Shown: positions 8,449-17,545, numbered from the stretch's first letter. The stretch is DNA of 48,517 nucleotides from Paucidesulfovibrio gracilis DSM 16080 (GCF_900167125.1 NZ_FUYC01000015.1:1-48517), one strand, 5' to 3'. Translations and numbers: made by a program. The notes: generated by a model from the sequence alone, not told the origin.

Positions 8449-9132
8449 CTATCCGGCCATGCGGTCCAGCGCCTCCCGGTCCAAAATAGCAATATCCCGT
8501 CCCTGGGCGCGGATCATGCCCTGCTGCGTCATACGCGCCAAAACACGCGAGATGCTCTCCGGGGTTGTGCCGAGGATGCGGGCCACTTCGTGCCGGGGTA
8601 CGCGCAGGCTGACCCGGTCCGCGTCATCGCCCTGGGCGAGCAGGGTATGCCGCAAAAAAGACGCCGTGCGCTGCTGCACATCCCGCAGGGCCAGGTCTTC
8701 GATCATCTGCATGGAACTGAGCAGCCGCGTATTGAGTACGCGCAGAATATTCAACAGCAAGAGCGGCGTGCCGTGCGAATGCTTTTCCATGACGTCCCCG
8801 GGCAGGCTCATGACCCGGCTGGCGGCGATGGCCCGTGCGTTGAGCGGGGCAACACGGTTGTTATAGATGGTACAGAGGCAGAACGGTTCCCCCGGATCCA
8901 CCACGTACAGGGTCTGTTCCTTGCCTTCGCTGGTGCTGCGAAACAACTTGACTCCGCCCTCCATGAGCACATGGAAACGCGTGACTTCGTCCCCTTGGCG
9001 AAAAATCATTTCCTCAGGATCGAACCGGCGGATAAAGGCCTGGTCCGCCAATTCGGCTTGGTCCCGCTCCGCAAGCCCCTGAAAAAGAGGCATGGTTCGC
9101 AACTCCCGAAGCGTATCTTCCCCTGCGCTCAT
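8449..9132 (-). CDS. Crp/Fnr-family transcriptional regulator
   Basis: A 227-residue regulator with an N-terminal cyclic-nucleotide-type beta-roll (about 15-130), a dimer helix, and a C-terminal winged helix with EVARILGTTPESISRVLARM as recognition helix region. The SxSR segment is the part that in FNR/CRP proteins reads TTGAT-type half-sites. It lacks the N-terminal cysteine cluster of iron-sulfur FNR but has a C85-x-C87 pair, which could be redox-active or haem-linked. The start ATG 9132 follows GGAAG; a longer frame to 9204 has no support. It is divergent from the ferredoxin/NrfD/multihaem operon and likely controls it, itself, or both. Desulfovibrio HcpR-like regulators of nitrosative stress are a plausible relative, not proven. 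Confidence 0.88.
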   Translation of the reverse strand: MSAGEDTLRELRTMPLFQGLAERDQAELADQAFIRRFDPEEMIFRQGDEVTRFHVLMEGGVKLFRSTSEGKEQTLYVVDPGEPFCLCTIYNNRVAPLNARAIAASRVMSLPGDVMEKHSHGTPLLLLNILRVLNTRLLSSMQMIEDLALRDVQQRTASFLRHTLLAQGDDADRVSLRVPRHEVARILGTTPESISRVLARMTQQGMIRAQGRDIAILDREALDRMAG

Positions 9133-9236
9133 TTTTCTTCCCTGCCCGTTGAATAGCCTGTGCTGTACCCGGTGGTTTCCGCCAAACCACGCTGACACCG
9201 GCAAAACGTAAAAAATAACGTGTTTCGTCCACCTTC

Positions 9237-9250
9237 TTGACGCCCATCAA
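9237..9250. promoter_or_regulatory. FNR/CRP-type binding site
   Basis: TTGACGCCCATCAA matches the FNR consensus TTGAT-N4-ATCAA at nine of ten defined bases. It lies almost midway between the divergent starts at 9132 and 9349. If it acts as a class II site, the start of transcription for the operon would be near 9285, with a weak -10 (TAAAGC at 9273-9278). The neighbouring regulator is the obvious candidate ligand. Confidence 0.6.
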
Positions 9251-9348
9251 TGTCAACTTGTCGAAAGAGGAGTAAAGCAAAGTTATTCCTAAAAGGAAAG
9301 CCCGCGATAGCGCGGTGTTGAATGGAATTGTGGGAAAGGAGGGAGATG

Positions 9349-10248
9349 ATGAGCATGAACCGACGGCAATTTATTGTCGGAGCGGGCCTGGCTGCCACGG
9401 GCGCATTGGTCCCGGCCGGGGCCGACGCCTGGGAATCCAAGGCACCGCCGGATCCATACGGATGTCTAACGGATGTGACCCGCTGCATTGGTTGCCGCAA
9501 ATGCGAGCTGGCCTGCAACGAGGTCAACCAACTGCCCGAACCGGAAACCCCGTTTGAGGACATGCGGGTGCTGGACGCCAAACGCCGTCCCACTGCCGGT
9601 TCCTACACTGTGGTAAACCGATATTATCCCGGTCCTCTGGACGACAGGGGCAATCTGGTACCCAGTTTCGTCAAAGTGCAATGCATGCACTGCCAGGATC
9701 CGGCCTGCGCCTCGGCCTGCGTCACCGGTGCGCTCTCCAAAAAGGAAAACGGCGCGGTGCATTATGACGTAAGCCGTTGCATCGGCTGCCGCTACTGTAT
9801 GGTGGCCTGCCCGTTTGAAATCCCGGCCTACGACTATCACGACCCGATCACGCCCGAGGTGCGCAAGTGCACACTTTGCTTTGACCGGATTCAGGAGGGC
9901 AAGGCACCGGGGTGTGCGTCGGTCTGTCCTACGGAGGCCATCACCTTCGGCAAACGCTCCACCCTGCTTGATCTGGCGCATCAGCGCATCGCCAATGATC
10001 CGGCCCGATACGTGGACCACGTCTACGGCGAGCATGAGGCGGGCGGCACAAGCTGGTTGTACTTGGCGGGCCAGCCTTTTGAGCGGCTCGGATTTTGGGA
10101 AGTCCCGGACGCCCCCATGCCCAAACGCACCGAAAGCATCCAACACGCCTTGTTCAGTTACCTTTGGTCCCCGGCCCTGCTGTTCGGCACTCTGGCCGTA
10201 ACCATGAAGCTGTTGCACCGCAATCATGACGATGCGGACGCGGAATAG
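9349..10248 (+). CDS. Periplasmic HybA/HmcB-like 4x[4Fe-4S] ferredoxin subunit
   Basis: Electron-transfer subunit of a membrane redox complex. The 299-residue protein starts with a twin-arginine signal ([10 protein letters not shown], then a hydrophobic stretch), so it should be exported folded. Four cysteine clusters follow: [35 protein letters not shown] and [20 protein letters not shown], enough for four [4Fe-4S] centres. A C-terminal helix ([15 protein letters not shown]) anchors it, as in HybA and HmcB. The start is ATG 9349, six bases after GGAGG; ATGs at 9346 and 9355 are alternatives. First gene of a three-gene operon, it would carry electrons between the NrfD-like membrane subunit and the 13-haem cytochrome. 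Confidence 0.9.
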   Translation: MSMNRRQFIVGAGLAATGALVPAGADAWESKAPPDPYGCLTDVTRCIGCRKCELACNEVNQLPEPETPFEDMRVLDAKRRPTAGSYTVVNRYYPGPLDDRGNLVPSFVKVQCMHCQDPACASACVTGALSKKENGAVHYDVSRCIGCRYCMVACPFEIPAYDYHDPITPEVRKCTLCFDRIQEGKAPGCASVCPTEAITFGKRSTLLDLAHQRIANDPARYVDHVYGEHEAGGTSWLYLAGQPFERLGFWEVPDAPMPKRTESIQHALFSYLWSPALLFGTLAVTMKLLHRNHDDADAE

Positions 10249-10258
10249 GGAGGCAGTC

Positions 10259-11425
10259 ATGCAGCATCAACCGCGACCCATTGACCGGCCTTTCTGGACC
10301 CCCGGCGTTCTGGTCCTGCTCGGCTTTATGATCGCTGGAGCTGTGGCGCTCCTGGCCCGTTTCATCGGCGGCCTGGGCTATGCCACGAACCTGAGCAACG
10401 CCACGCCCTGGGGCATCTGGATCGGCCTGGATGTCGGCTCCGGTGTGGCGCTCGCGGCCGGAGGGTTCACCACCGCGGCCCTGGCGCACATCTTTGGACG
10501 GCGCGCCTACGAAGCCGTGACCCGCCCTGCGCTGCTCACCGCGGCCCTGGGCTACAGCTTCGTGGCCTTTGCCATCCTGGTGGATATCGGCCGTTCCTGG
10601 GCCATCTGGAAACCCATGATCTTCCACAACTATAATTCCGCGCTGTTCGAGGTGGCCATGTGCGTCATGACCTACCTCACGGTGCTTTGGATCGAAATGG
10701 TACCCATCCTGGCGGAACGCTTCGGCCAGCGCGTGCCGCTTTTGGCCTGGCTGGATAAGCGGCTCTCCGCCTTCATGTGGGTATTCATCATTCTAGGCGT
10801 GGTGCTCTCCTGCATGCACCAGTCCAGCCTGGGGACGCTCATGGTCATCGCCCAGACCAAGATGCACGTGCTGTGGAACACGCCGTTCCTGCCGCTCTTG
10901 TTCCTGCTCTCCGCTTTTGCCGTGGGCTATCCCATGGTCATCGTGGAAACCAACCTAGCCACCACGTCCCTGCGTCTGGATAATGAAATGGATGTGCTGG
11001 GACCGCTCTCCCGGTTCACCATCGTGACCCTGGGCGCGTACCTGCTGGTCCGGCTTTGGGATGTGCTCTACCGGGGCGCGCTGGGCGCGGCCTTTGACGG
11101 CTCTGCAGCGGCCAACAGCTTTTTGGCCGAAGTGGGGCTGGGCGTGATCCTGCCCTGGATTTTGCTGCTGTTCCCCACGGTACGCGGATCGCGGCGCGGC
11201 CTGTTCTTCTCGGCCCTGCTCATCGTAGGCGGCGTGGTGCTCAACAGGGTGAACGTCTTCATCGTGGCCTATACCCCACACACCGCTACCTCGCCCTACT
11301 TCCCGGCCATGGCTGAAATTCTGGTGACCGCCGGTGCCGTGGCCACCATCATGTTCCTCTACCGCGTCTTTGTGACCTGGACCCCGGTGCTCTCCGCGCC
11401 CAAGCAGGAGGAGGTGGCCTCATGA
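10259..11425 (+). CDS. NrfD/HybB-family quinol-interacting membrane subunit
   Basis: A 388-residue protein with about ten transmembrane helices, of the NrfD/PsrC/HybB family that exchanges electrons with menaquinone. The helix-loop GLGYATNLSNATPWGIWIGL near the first quarter is typical of HybB/HmcC-type members. The start ATG 10259 follows AGGGAGG, ten bases after the ferredoxin stop. Its TGA overlaps the ATG of the next gene by four bases (ATGA), so the cytochrome is translationally coupled to it. With the flanking genes it forms a complete quinol-ferredoxin-cytochrome c path across the membrane; the direction of electron flow cannot be read from sequence. Confidence 0.92.
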   Translation: MQHQPRPIDRPFWTPGVLVLLGFMIAGAVALLARFIGGLGYATNLSNATPWGIWIGLDVGSGVALAAGGFTTAALAHIFGRRAYEAVTRPALLTAALGYSFVAFAILVDIGRSWAIWKPMIFHNYNSALFEVAMCVMTYLTVLWIEMVPILAERFGQRVPLLAWLDKRLSAFMWVFIILGVVLSCMHQSSLGTLMVIAQTKMHVLWNTPFLPLLFLLSAFAVGYPMVIVETNLATTSLRLDNEMDVLGPLSRFTIVTLGAYLLVRLWDVLYRGALGAAFDGSAAANSFLAEVGLGVILPWILLLFPTVRGSRRGLFFSALLIVGGVVLNRVNVFIVAYTPHTATSPYFPAMAEILVTAGAVATIMFLYRVFVTWTPVLSAPKQEEVAS

Positions 11426-13614
11426 GACCCGCAACGCGTATTCTTGCCCTTACGGGAATCCTGCTGGCCGTGGCTGCATTCGGCGTGCTCGCGGGGCTGC
11501 CCGCGGTCAACGGGTTTGCGGCCCCCGATCCCACTCCGGACGCCGCGCCCACGGAAAAGCAGCGTGCCCCAAGGCATCCGGCACCCGAGGGCTGGCAGGC
11601 ACCCGACCAGGCCAAAGCCATGCAACGGGCCGCGGAACCTCGGGAATTCGTGGCCAACGTACGCACCGAAGATCCCAAGCTGCGCCAACTGCGGTTCAAG
11701 GATCTGGAACTGGGCGTCAAAGACATCAAATTCCCGTACATCCTGCTGCACAGCCCGTTGGTGAACACCTTTGAGGACATGTACGGCCCGGTGCGGTTCA
11801 TGCATTCCAAACACGCGGCCAGCCTGGACGGCAATTGCGCCCTGTGCCACCACGTCAGCCCCGAGGGAGCGGACGCAAGCCAGGACCGACTTTCCGAAAC
11901 CGTGGCCTGCCGCGCCTGCCACCGGGAGTCCTTTGACCCCGATCACCCCGAACGGCTCGGCCTGAAGGCCGCATATCACCAGCAATGCATGGACTGCCAC
12001 GAACGCATGAATCAGGGACCGGAAAAATGTGTGGGCTGCCATCGCAACAACGTGCCAGACCACAAGGAGCTGGTGGAATTGCCCGACAATCCCACGGCCC
12101 TGCAGGTCACCGCGGAATGCCTGCGCTGCCACGAAAAGGCCGGAGAGGACATGATCCAAAGCGCCCACTGGCTCTGGAAGGGTCCGTCCCCCTATACCGT
12201 GGACCGGCAAAAAAAGGTCATGAGCGGCAAGGCCACTGACACGGTGAACAACTTCTGCGTGGCCCTGCCCTCCAACTGGCCGCGCTGCACCTCCTGCCAC
12301 GCCGGGTACGGGTGGGAGGATGAGACCTTTGACTTCACGGACATGACCCGGGTGGATTGCCTGGTCTGCCACGACACCACGGACAGCTACGTCAAAGCGC
12401 CGCCCAAGGCCGGGATGCCCGCGCCCGAAGTGGACCTCAAATACGTGGCCCAGCGGGTGGGGCAAACCAACCGCAACACCTGCGGCAACTGCCACTTCCA
12501 GGGCGGCGGCGGCGACGCCGTGAAGCACGCGGACATGTGCGCGGTGCTGCGTTACCCCAGCCGTAACTGCGACGTCCACATGGGCGGGTACGACTTCACC
12601 TGCACCCAATGCCACGAAGCCGTAAACCATAAAATCAAGGGACGCAGCACCTCCCTGCCCGTGGCCGAAGGCTCGCGCACCTGCGAGGACTGCCACAGCG
12701 ACAAGCCGCACTACGGCGACGACATGCTCGACTACCACCTGAACAAGCATTGCGACACCGTGGCCTGCAATACCTGCCACTCGCCGGCCTACTCCAAGTG
12801 CACCGCCACCAAGACCTGGTGGGACTGGTCCCTGGCCGGAGACAAAGACAGAACGCCCGTGAAGGATAAGTACGGCATGCCCGACTACTTCTGGAAAAAG
12901 GGCGAATTCGAGTGGAAGGAATCCAAAAAGCCCGTGTACGCCTGGTACAACGGCTACATGGAACGGCTGCTGCTCGGCGACGCCATCAATCCGGACGCCG
13001 TGGGCATCCGGCCGGGCGATCCCATGCCGGACAAGGCCGCGAAAAAGCAAATGGTCGTCACGGACATCACGGCTCCGGTCGGCTCCATCAAGGATCCCTC
13101 GTCCAAGATCTACCCCTTCAAGGTCATGGACGGCATCCAGCCCGCCGATGCCAAGCACCGCTACCTGCTGGTGCCGCACCTCTTCCCTGTTACGCCGGAC
13201 GATCCGACCGCGTATTGGAAGAACCGGGATTGGCAGAAGGCGTTCACCGAAGGCATGAAGGCCGCCGGCCTGCCCTACAGCGGGGAATACATGTGGGTGC
13301 GCACCAATATGTATTGGGGCATTCACCACGAGGTGACCCCCAAGGAAATGGCGCTCTCCTGCGTACAGTGCCACGAAAGCCTGAAGGGTGAACAGACCTG
13401 CGACCGCTGCCATCAGGATCACCGCGACGTGGACTTCAAGAAGCTGGCCCACCGGGGAACCGACTTCAGCTTCATGCTCTCCCAGGGGCGGGACGTGGCC
13501 GACCTCGTAGACAGCACCGACTACATCGACTTCAAGGCGCTGGGCTACAAGGGCGATCCCATCCTGCACGGCGGACGCTTTACCAAGCTCCCTCTTGGCC
13601 GCACCACCCCATAA
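11422..13614 (+). CDS. 13-haem cytochrome c: c3-like domain plus octahaem OTR-like domain
   Basis: A 730-residue exported cytochrome with an N-terminal signal or anchor helix (about 5-30). Thirteen CxxCH sites are visible. The first four (139, 163, 189, 203) follow FMHSKH and form a tetrahaem cytochrome c3-like unit. The next nine (233, 289, 313, 354, 394, 421, 449, 647, 660) fit the octahaem tetrathionate reductase family plus one extra near the end. Family hallmarks are HWLWKG after haem five and NNFC (C279) just before CTSCHAGYGW, matching the active-site cysteine region of Shewanella OTR. That family can reduce tetrathionate, nitrite and hydroxylamine. Inference: a quinol-linked periplasmic reductase with its own c3-type electron entry point. 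It could instead be a relay cytochrome such as those of Ohc/Hmc complexes. Confidence 0.85.
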   Translation: MRPATRILALTGILLAVAAFGVLAGLPAVNGFAAPDPTPDAAPTEKQRAPRHPAPEGWQAPDQAKAMQRAAEPREFVANVRTEDPKLRQLRFKDLELGVKDIKFPYILLHSPLVNTFEDMYGPVRFMHSKHAASLDGNCALCHHVSPEGADASQDRLSETVACRACHRESFDPDHPERLGLKAAYHQQCMDCHERMNQGPEKCVGCHRNNVPDHKELVELPDNPTALQVTAECLRCHEKAGEDMIQSAHWLWKGPSPYTVDRQKKVMSGKATDTVNNFCVALPSNWPRCTSCHAGYGWEDETFDFTDMTRVDCLVCHDTTDSYVKAPPKAGMPAPEVDLKYVAQRVGQTNRNTCGNCHFQGGGGDAVKHADMCAVLRYPSRNCDVHMGGYDFTCTQCHEAVNHKIKGRSTSLPVAEGSRTCEDCHSDKPHYGDDMLDYHLNKHCDTVACNTCHSPAYSKCTATKTWWDWSLAGDKDRTPVKDKYGMPDYFWKKGEFEWKESKKPVYAWYNGYMERLLLGDAINPDAVGIRPGDPMPDKAAKKQMVVTDITAPVGSIKDPSSKIYPFKVMDGIQPADAKHRYLLVPHLFPVTPDDPTAYWKNRDWQKAFTEGMKAAGLPYSGEYMWVRTNMYWGIHHEVTPKEMALSCVQCHESLKGEQTCDRCHQDHRDVDFKKLAHRGTDFSFMLSQGRDVADLVDSTDYIDFKALGYKGDPILHGGRFTKLPLGRTTP

Positions 13615-13636
13615 CGGTCCGGCCTCTCCTCAATCC

Positions 13637-13675
13637 CCCGCCGACCCGGTGCCTATCGGGTCGGCGGGCTTTTTT
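13637..13675 (+). terminator. Intrinsic terminator of the multihaem operon
   Basis: A perfect 12-bp stem (CCCGCCGACCCG with CGGGTCGGCGGG, 8-base loop, 13637-13668) is followed by C and six T residues. It lies 23 bases after the cytochrome stop. Confidence 0.93.
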
Positions 13676-13716
13676 GTGCGCTTCGCCTGTCCAATCTATG
13701 GACTCCTTCCAACCCC

Positions 13717-13822
13717 ACGCCCCCGACCGCGCAAGGCGCGGGCAGTAAATGGGATCCCAAAGGGTCGCGGACCCTTTGGCCGCCGGAGCATTGCTTCTCA
13801 GCTCCGCAGGGCCGCGCACAGG
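13717..13822 (-). repeat. 3'-end hairpin repeat, copy C (after PHP-glycosyltransferase gene)
   Basis: In the minus-strand gene sense it starts right after the TAA stop with a GCGCGGCCCTGCGG block, then GAGAAGCAATGCTCCGGCGG, a perfect hairpin identical in stem to copy A (13757-13779), then ATCCCATTTAC and a GCGCGGTCGGGGGCGT end. It meets the plus-strand operon terminator at 13637-13675 tail to tail. Confidence 0.8.
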
Positions 13823-16267
13823 TTACGAGTACCGCCCGGAGCGCACGGATTCGCCAAAGATTTCCCATGTTTTCAGAAAAGTGGCGTCAAACGTCCGTTG
13901 TTCCATGGATTGGCGCGCATTTTTCGCCATGTAGGTCCGACGTTCCGGATAATCGATGAGTCCGAGCATGGATCTGGCAAAGGCATCCGGATTGCCGGCT
14001 TTGCAGATCATACCGGTTTGGTCCGGGCGGATGTTTTCCTGCGGTCCTCCCAGGTCGGATACAATGGCGGGCAGTCCCGAGGCCTGGGCTTCCAGCACCA
14101 CGTTGCCGAAGGTGTCCGTGGCCGAGGGAAACACGAAAATATCCGCACTGGCATAAGCCTGGGCCAGTTCTTCCCCTTCCAGCACTCCGGTAAAATGGGC
14201 CGGAAGGCCGCGCAATTCCCGACGCATTTCTTCCAGGTACGGTCCGTCGCCCACGATGACGAGTTCGGTTCCTGGGCGCTGGGCATGTACGGTACGAAAG
14301 GCCCGGCAAAGCACGTGCAGATCTTTTTCCCGCGAAACACGGCCCACATAGAGAAACTTGATGCCGGACCCCATGTCCCGCTTGGAGAAAAATCCGTTCC
14401 GCTTGGAGGGATGGAATCGTTTGGTGTCCACGCCTCTGGGGTAGACGATGATTTTTTCCGGATCGATCCCTTTTTCGGCCAGTTCCTCCCGCACGGCGTG
14501 CGACGGCGCGTAGACAACGCTCATCTGGTTATAAAACCAGACCATGAACCGCCAGGCCGCATCTTCCAACACCTGGTCATCCGTAAGCGAACCGACGTAT
14601 TGCGGAAATGCAGTGTGGTAGGTGCCGTGGAAGGGCAGTTTGAGAATTTTGGACACGGCCAGGGCCGCCATACCCACCGGGCCGGGCGTGGCCGCAAGGA
14701 TGAAGTCGAAGTCCTGTTCAAAACAATAGGTCAGCATGTCCAGCAGGGGCGGATAGTAGAGCTTGATTTCCGGGTATTCCGGGATGCTCATGCTCCCCAC
14801 CGGCTCAAAACTCCGCACGCCGCATTCGTCGCGTCCCTGACCGCAGGTAACCACGTGCATTTGTTTGTTGTGGCGGCCGACCAGGGAGAGTTGCTGCCGG
14901 ATGGTGCGCGCCACGCCGTTGACCTCGTCGAACGTGTCGGTGAAATGCGCGACCTTAAGCCCCTGAGCGCGTGGCCGTTTTGGACGGCGGTCAAATGTCT
15001 TGAGCACCTCGTCGCAAAAACGGCGCTCCCGGGAAAAGAGGTCATAGCTCACGAAATAGGGCGCAAGCAGGGCGTAGAACGATCCTGCGGAACCAAGGGT
15101 GTGAAAAATATCGAAAAACTGTCCGTTGGTCACGGTCTGCATGGTGCGCTCGGCAAATTGATGCAGAATCCGCCCGGCAGCCCGATTCACGAACCGGGAC
15201 CATTCGGCTTCCAGCTCCGGCACGTCCTTGACCTGTCCATCGGCGAGATCGGAAAAGCGTTTGTCGTGCAGGATCAAATCCGTGGCCTCGGCAAGCATCA
15301 TGTCCTTGGCATTGCGCCCCCGGGCAAAACGGCTCCAGTAGGCGGTCTTGCCTCGACTGACCAGCCGCCGCAGTCCTGCGAACATGCCCGGCTCGGCGCT
15401 GTGGCGCGGATCCAGGGCGTTGTCCGCAAAACGAAAGCAGACATGCCGGGTTTCCGAAGAGTGGGAGCCGATGCGCTGCTTGTAGAATTGATAGGCAATG
15501 CCGTAGAGATTGTGGGCCATGGTTTGCGGGGTGGCCGGAGTTCCCTCGGGACGCCCGGAACGCAGCCGGATGCGTTGCTTGAGGTTCTCCAGCGTGGCGG
15601 GACCGTCGAACGCGGTGTGGAACCGCCCGATGTTCAGGGAGGAGTGGTCATCGGATCCGCCCGTGAGTCCTTTTTTCCATGGTGCTTCGCCGTACGGCTC
15701 CAAGCCGTGTTTATCGGCCAGGCGTTCCAGGTCGTATCGGCTCAGAGAGCCGACGATGTCGCGCAGCACCTGATTTTGCATGACGTCCCGGGTGCCGTTC
15801 AGCTCAAAATTGTTGAACAGCAACAGACATTGTTCAAAATGTTCCGGGGTGAGCCGGTCGTTCACGGCAAAGAGCGGATGAGCCAGGACGTGCGGAATGT
15901 TATGTTCCCGCAGCCAGGGCACCAGCTCGAACACATCGGGCCGCAACCGGGTGATGTCCTGATGTTGCTCCTCGGTGATGTCGTAGGCCAGCACATGCAA
16001 CTTGCATTTATCTTCCGGGAAATACGTGGTGATCTCCTCGGAAACAAAGGCATCCGGCAAATGCGCGATTTCCAGACTCCCGGCCAGGGTGTTGTGGTCC
16101 GTTATCGTGACCAGCCCCATGCCCATGCCCTTGCAGACTTCATAGATGAGACGCGGCTCCGTGAAGCTCTCGGGGCAACCGATTTTTTGCAGGAGCCATT
16201 GCGAGGGCCGGGTGGAGTGCCTGGAGTGGACGTGCAGATCAATGCGAAAGGATGATTCGCCGGACAT
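13823..16267 (-). CDS. PHP-domain / GT4 glycosyltransferase fusion
   Basis: An 814-residue two-domain enzyme. The first half is a PHP-type metal phosphoesterase-like domain, with DLHVHSRHS at 10-18, TITDHNTL at 54-61, an H-rich HVLAHPL segment and GGSDDHSS. The second half, from about 415, is a GT-B fold family 4 glycosyltransferase: HFTDTFDEVNGVART opens the first Rossmann fold, and GRVSREKDL and PSATDTFGNVVLEAQASG mark the nucleotide-sugar site with the E-x7-E pattern. The donor and acceptor cannot be read; relatives glycosylate lipids or polysaccharides. ATG 16267 follows AAGGGG. It lies 33 bases after a DksA/TraR-type gene, likely cotranscribed, and is followed by a 3'-end repeat. Confidence 0.88.
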   Translation of the reverse strand: MSGESSFRIDLHVHSRHSTRPSQWLLQKIGCPESFTEPRLIYEVCKGMGMGLVTITDHNTLAGSLEIAHLPDAFVSEEITTYFPEDKCKLHVLAYDITEEQHQDITRLRPDVFELVPWLREHNIPHVLAHPLFAVNDRLTPEHFEQCLLLFNNFELNGTRDVMQNQVLRDIVGSLSRYDLERLADKHGLEPYGEAPWKKGLTGGSDDHSSLNIGRFHTAFDGPATLENLKQRIRLRSGRPEGTPATPQTMAHNLYGIAYQFYKQRIGSHSSETRHVCFRFADNALDPRHSAEPGMFAGLRRLVSRGKTAYWSRFARGRNAKDMMLAEATDLILHDKRFSDLADGQVKDVPELEAEWSRFVNRAAGRILHQFAERTMQTVTNGQFFDIFHTLGSAGSFYALLAPYFVSYDLFSRERRFCDEVLKTFDRRPKRPRAQGLKVAHFTDTFDEVNGVARTIRQQLSLVGRHNKQMHVVTCGQGRDECGVRSFEPVGSMSIPEYPEIKLYYPPLLDMLTYCFEQDFDFILAATPGPVGMAALAVSKILKLPFHGTYHTAFPQYVGSLTDDQVLEDAAWRFMVWFYNQMSVVYAPSHAVREELAEKGIDPEKIIVYPRGVDTKRFHPSKRNGFFSKRDMGSGIKFLYVGRVSREKDLHVLCRAFRTVHAQRPGTELVIVGDGPYLEEMRRELRGLPAHFTGVLEGEELAQAYASADIFVFPSATDTFGNVVLEAQASGLPAIVSDLGGPQENIRPDQTGMICKAGNPDAFARSMLGLIDYPERRTYMAKNARQSMEQRTFDATFLKTWEIFGESVRSGRYS

Positions 16268-16300
16268 GGGTAAGCCCCTTGTGAGATGTTGTGCGCCGGA

Positions 16301-16648
16301 TCAGGCGCAGGCCGGCAGGCTTCGTTCGGCCTCGGCCTGACAATGGACGCACAGTTCCGTGGCGGGATTGGCCTTGATGCGGGGCAGGCCGATGTCCTGG
16401 CCGCATTCCAGACAGATGCCGAAATCGTCGTCCAGATCCAGCCGCTTGAGCGCCCGCTCCAAGGCCTCTGCCTGGCGGGTCCGGCGGGCGCTGAGAGCCA
16501 TTTCCATGGTGTGCTGGGTCAGGAGGGTGGCATAGTCCGTACTGTCGGCGCAGTTCTCCAGAGCGACTGCCTGGTTGGACTCCTGCTGCAACAATTTCAA
16601 TTGCTGTTCCAAGTGGCGTCGAATTTCCTGTTTGTACTTCGTCGTCAT
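16301..16648 (-). CDS. DksA/TraR-type zinc-finger protein
   Basis: A 115-residue cytoplasmic protein with a long N-terminal helical (coiled-coil-like) region and a C-terminal four-cysteine zinc finger, CLECGQDIGLPRIKANP followed by ELCVHC. This is the DksA/TraR arrangement, in which the protein enters the secondary channel of RNA polymerase. The start ATG 16648 has GGAGG nearby; the longer frame to 16690 is not needed. The acidic coiled-coil-tip residues that define true DksA are not obvious, so a general TraR/DksA-family label is safer. It precedes the PHP-glycosyltransferase gene on the same strand by 33 bases. Confidence 0.88.
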   Translation of the reverse strand: MTTKYKQEIRRHLEQQLKLLQQESNQAVALENCADSTDYATLLTQHTMEMALSARRTRQAEALERALKRLDLDDDFGICLECGQDIGLPRIKANPATELCVHCQAEAERSLPACA

Positions 16649-16813
16649 GGCTGCATTCCTCCACGCATGGCTGAGGGATTGAAATTGCAAGAGCTATACA
16701 CCTGTTTTTTTGGTGGCGTGTGGCGGAATGGTCACGATTTGTCGACGGTTGCCCGACAAAAGAACGAAAATAGAGCCATGGACCTTGGCGTGAAAGCGGC
16801 GTATCACTGCCGC

Positions 16814-17254
16814 ATGAAAAGCATGTACATTCTCATCGCCATGGTGGCGGGCTTTTTGGTGCCCATGCAGGCAGGCATCAATGTTCGCCTGAAACAGGCC
16901 GTTGGCGACGCCGCCGCGTCCGCCCTGGTCTCCTTTGCTGTGGGTACGGTAGTGCTGGCGTTGTGGTGCGTATTCACGCGGCCCATAGTGCGGGACGTAC
17001 TCGCGGCCCGCGGACCGTGGTGGATGTGGACCGGCGGACTTTTCGGCGCGTTTTTCGTGGCCGCCACCATTTTGCTGGCCGAAAAGGTCGGGGCCGGGGC
17101 CATGCTCGCCTGGATCATCGCCAGCCAGCTCATGGGCGGATTGATCCTGGACCATTTCGGGGCGTTCGGTTTTGCCGTGCGTGAAATCAGCCCCATCCGC
17201 GTGTTCGGGGTCGGCCTTCTGGTGCTCGGCGCGGTGATCGTACAACGCTTTTAA
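16814..17254 (+). CDS. YdcZ-type (DUF606) small membrane transporter
   Basis: A 146-residue inner-membrane protein with four or five helices, matching half-size DMT-superfamily proteins of the YdcZ/DUF606 group: GFLVPMQAGINVRLKQAVGDA at the front, a central GGLFGAFFVAATILLAEKVG, and the final ILDHFGAFGF and GLLVLGAVIVQRF helix. Substrates of this family are largely unknown. The start is taken at ATG 16814, but no strong ribosome site is seen; ATG 16778 (12 residues more) and ATG 16823 are alternatives. It stands alone between the divergent DksA-like gene and the UbiA gene. Confidence 0.8.
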   Translation: MKSMYILIAMVAGFLVPMQAGINVRLKQAVGDAAASALVSFAVGTVVLALWCVFTRPIVRDVLAARGPWWMWTGGLFGAFFVAATILLAEKVGAGAMLAWIIASQLMGGLILDHFGAFGFAVREISPIRVFGVGLLVLGAVIVQRF

Positions 17255-17545
17255 CAGGCGGCCCCTAGCGAAATGCTGTGTCACGGCCGCCCAGTACACG
17301 GGCCTTCGCATTTGGGGAATCCACTTTGCACCGTGCATTTTATCCGGCACAGCACCGCTTTTTTTCAGCAAATCCGACATATGCGTTGCTTGCTGCCCAG
17401 TACAATCTCCCGACACAGACACGTACGCCTTTTTCCCCGGGGCGTTGCGAAAACGCATTTTCCACGCTTCGCGCCATTTTTGCGCGGAAAGCAGCTCGTT
17501 TCGCTCTTCCCAATATCCAATCAAAAACACAAAGGTTGACGACGT
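17255..17545. other. Intergenic region before the prenyltransferase gene
   Basis: A short open frame crosses this stretch but has no ribosome site and no family character, so I do not call it. The region presumably carries the promoter of the prenyltransferase gene; no clear elements were found. Confidence 0.3.

Noticed and set aside
11359-13569. 736-codon minus-strand open frame opposite the 13-haem cytochrome
   Set aside because: Antisense of a certain gene; composition artefact.
13595-16255. 886-codon plus-strand open frame opposite the PHP-glycosyltransferase
   Set aside because: Crosses a terminator and a repeat, and is antisense to a clear two-domain enzyme.
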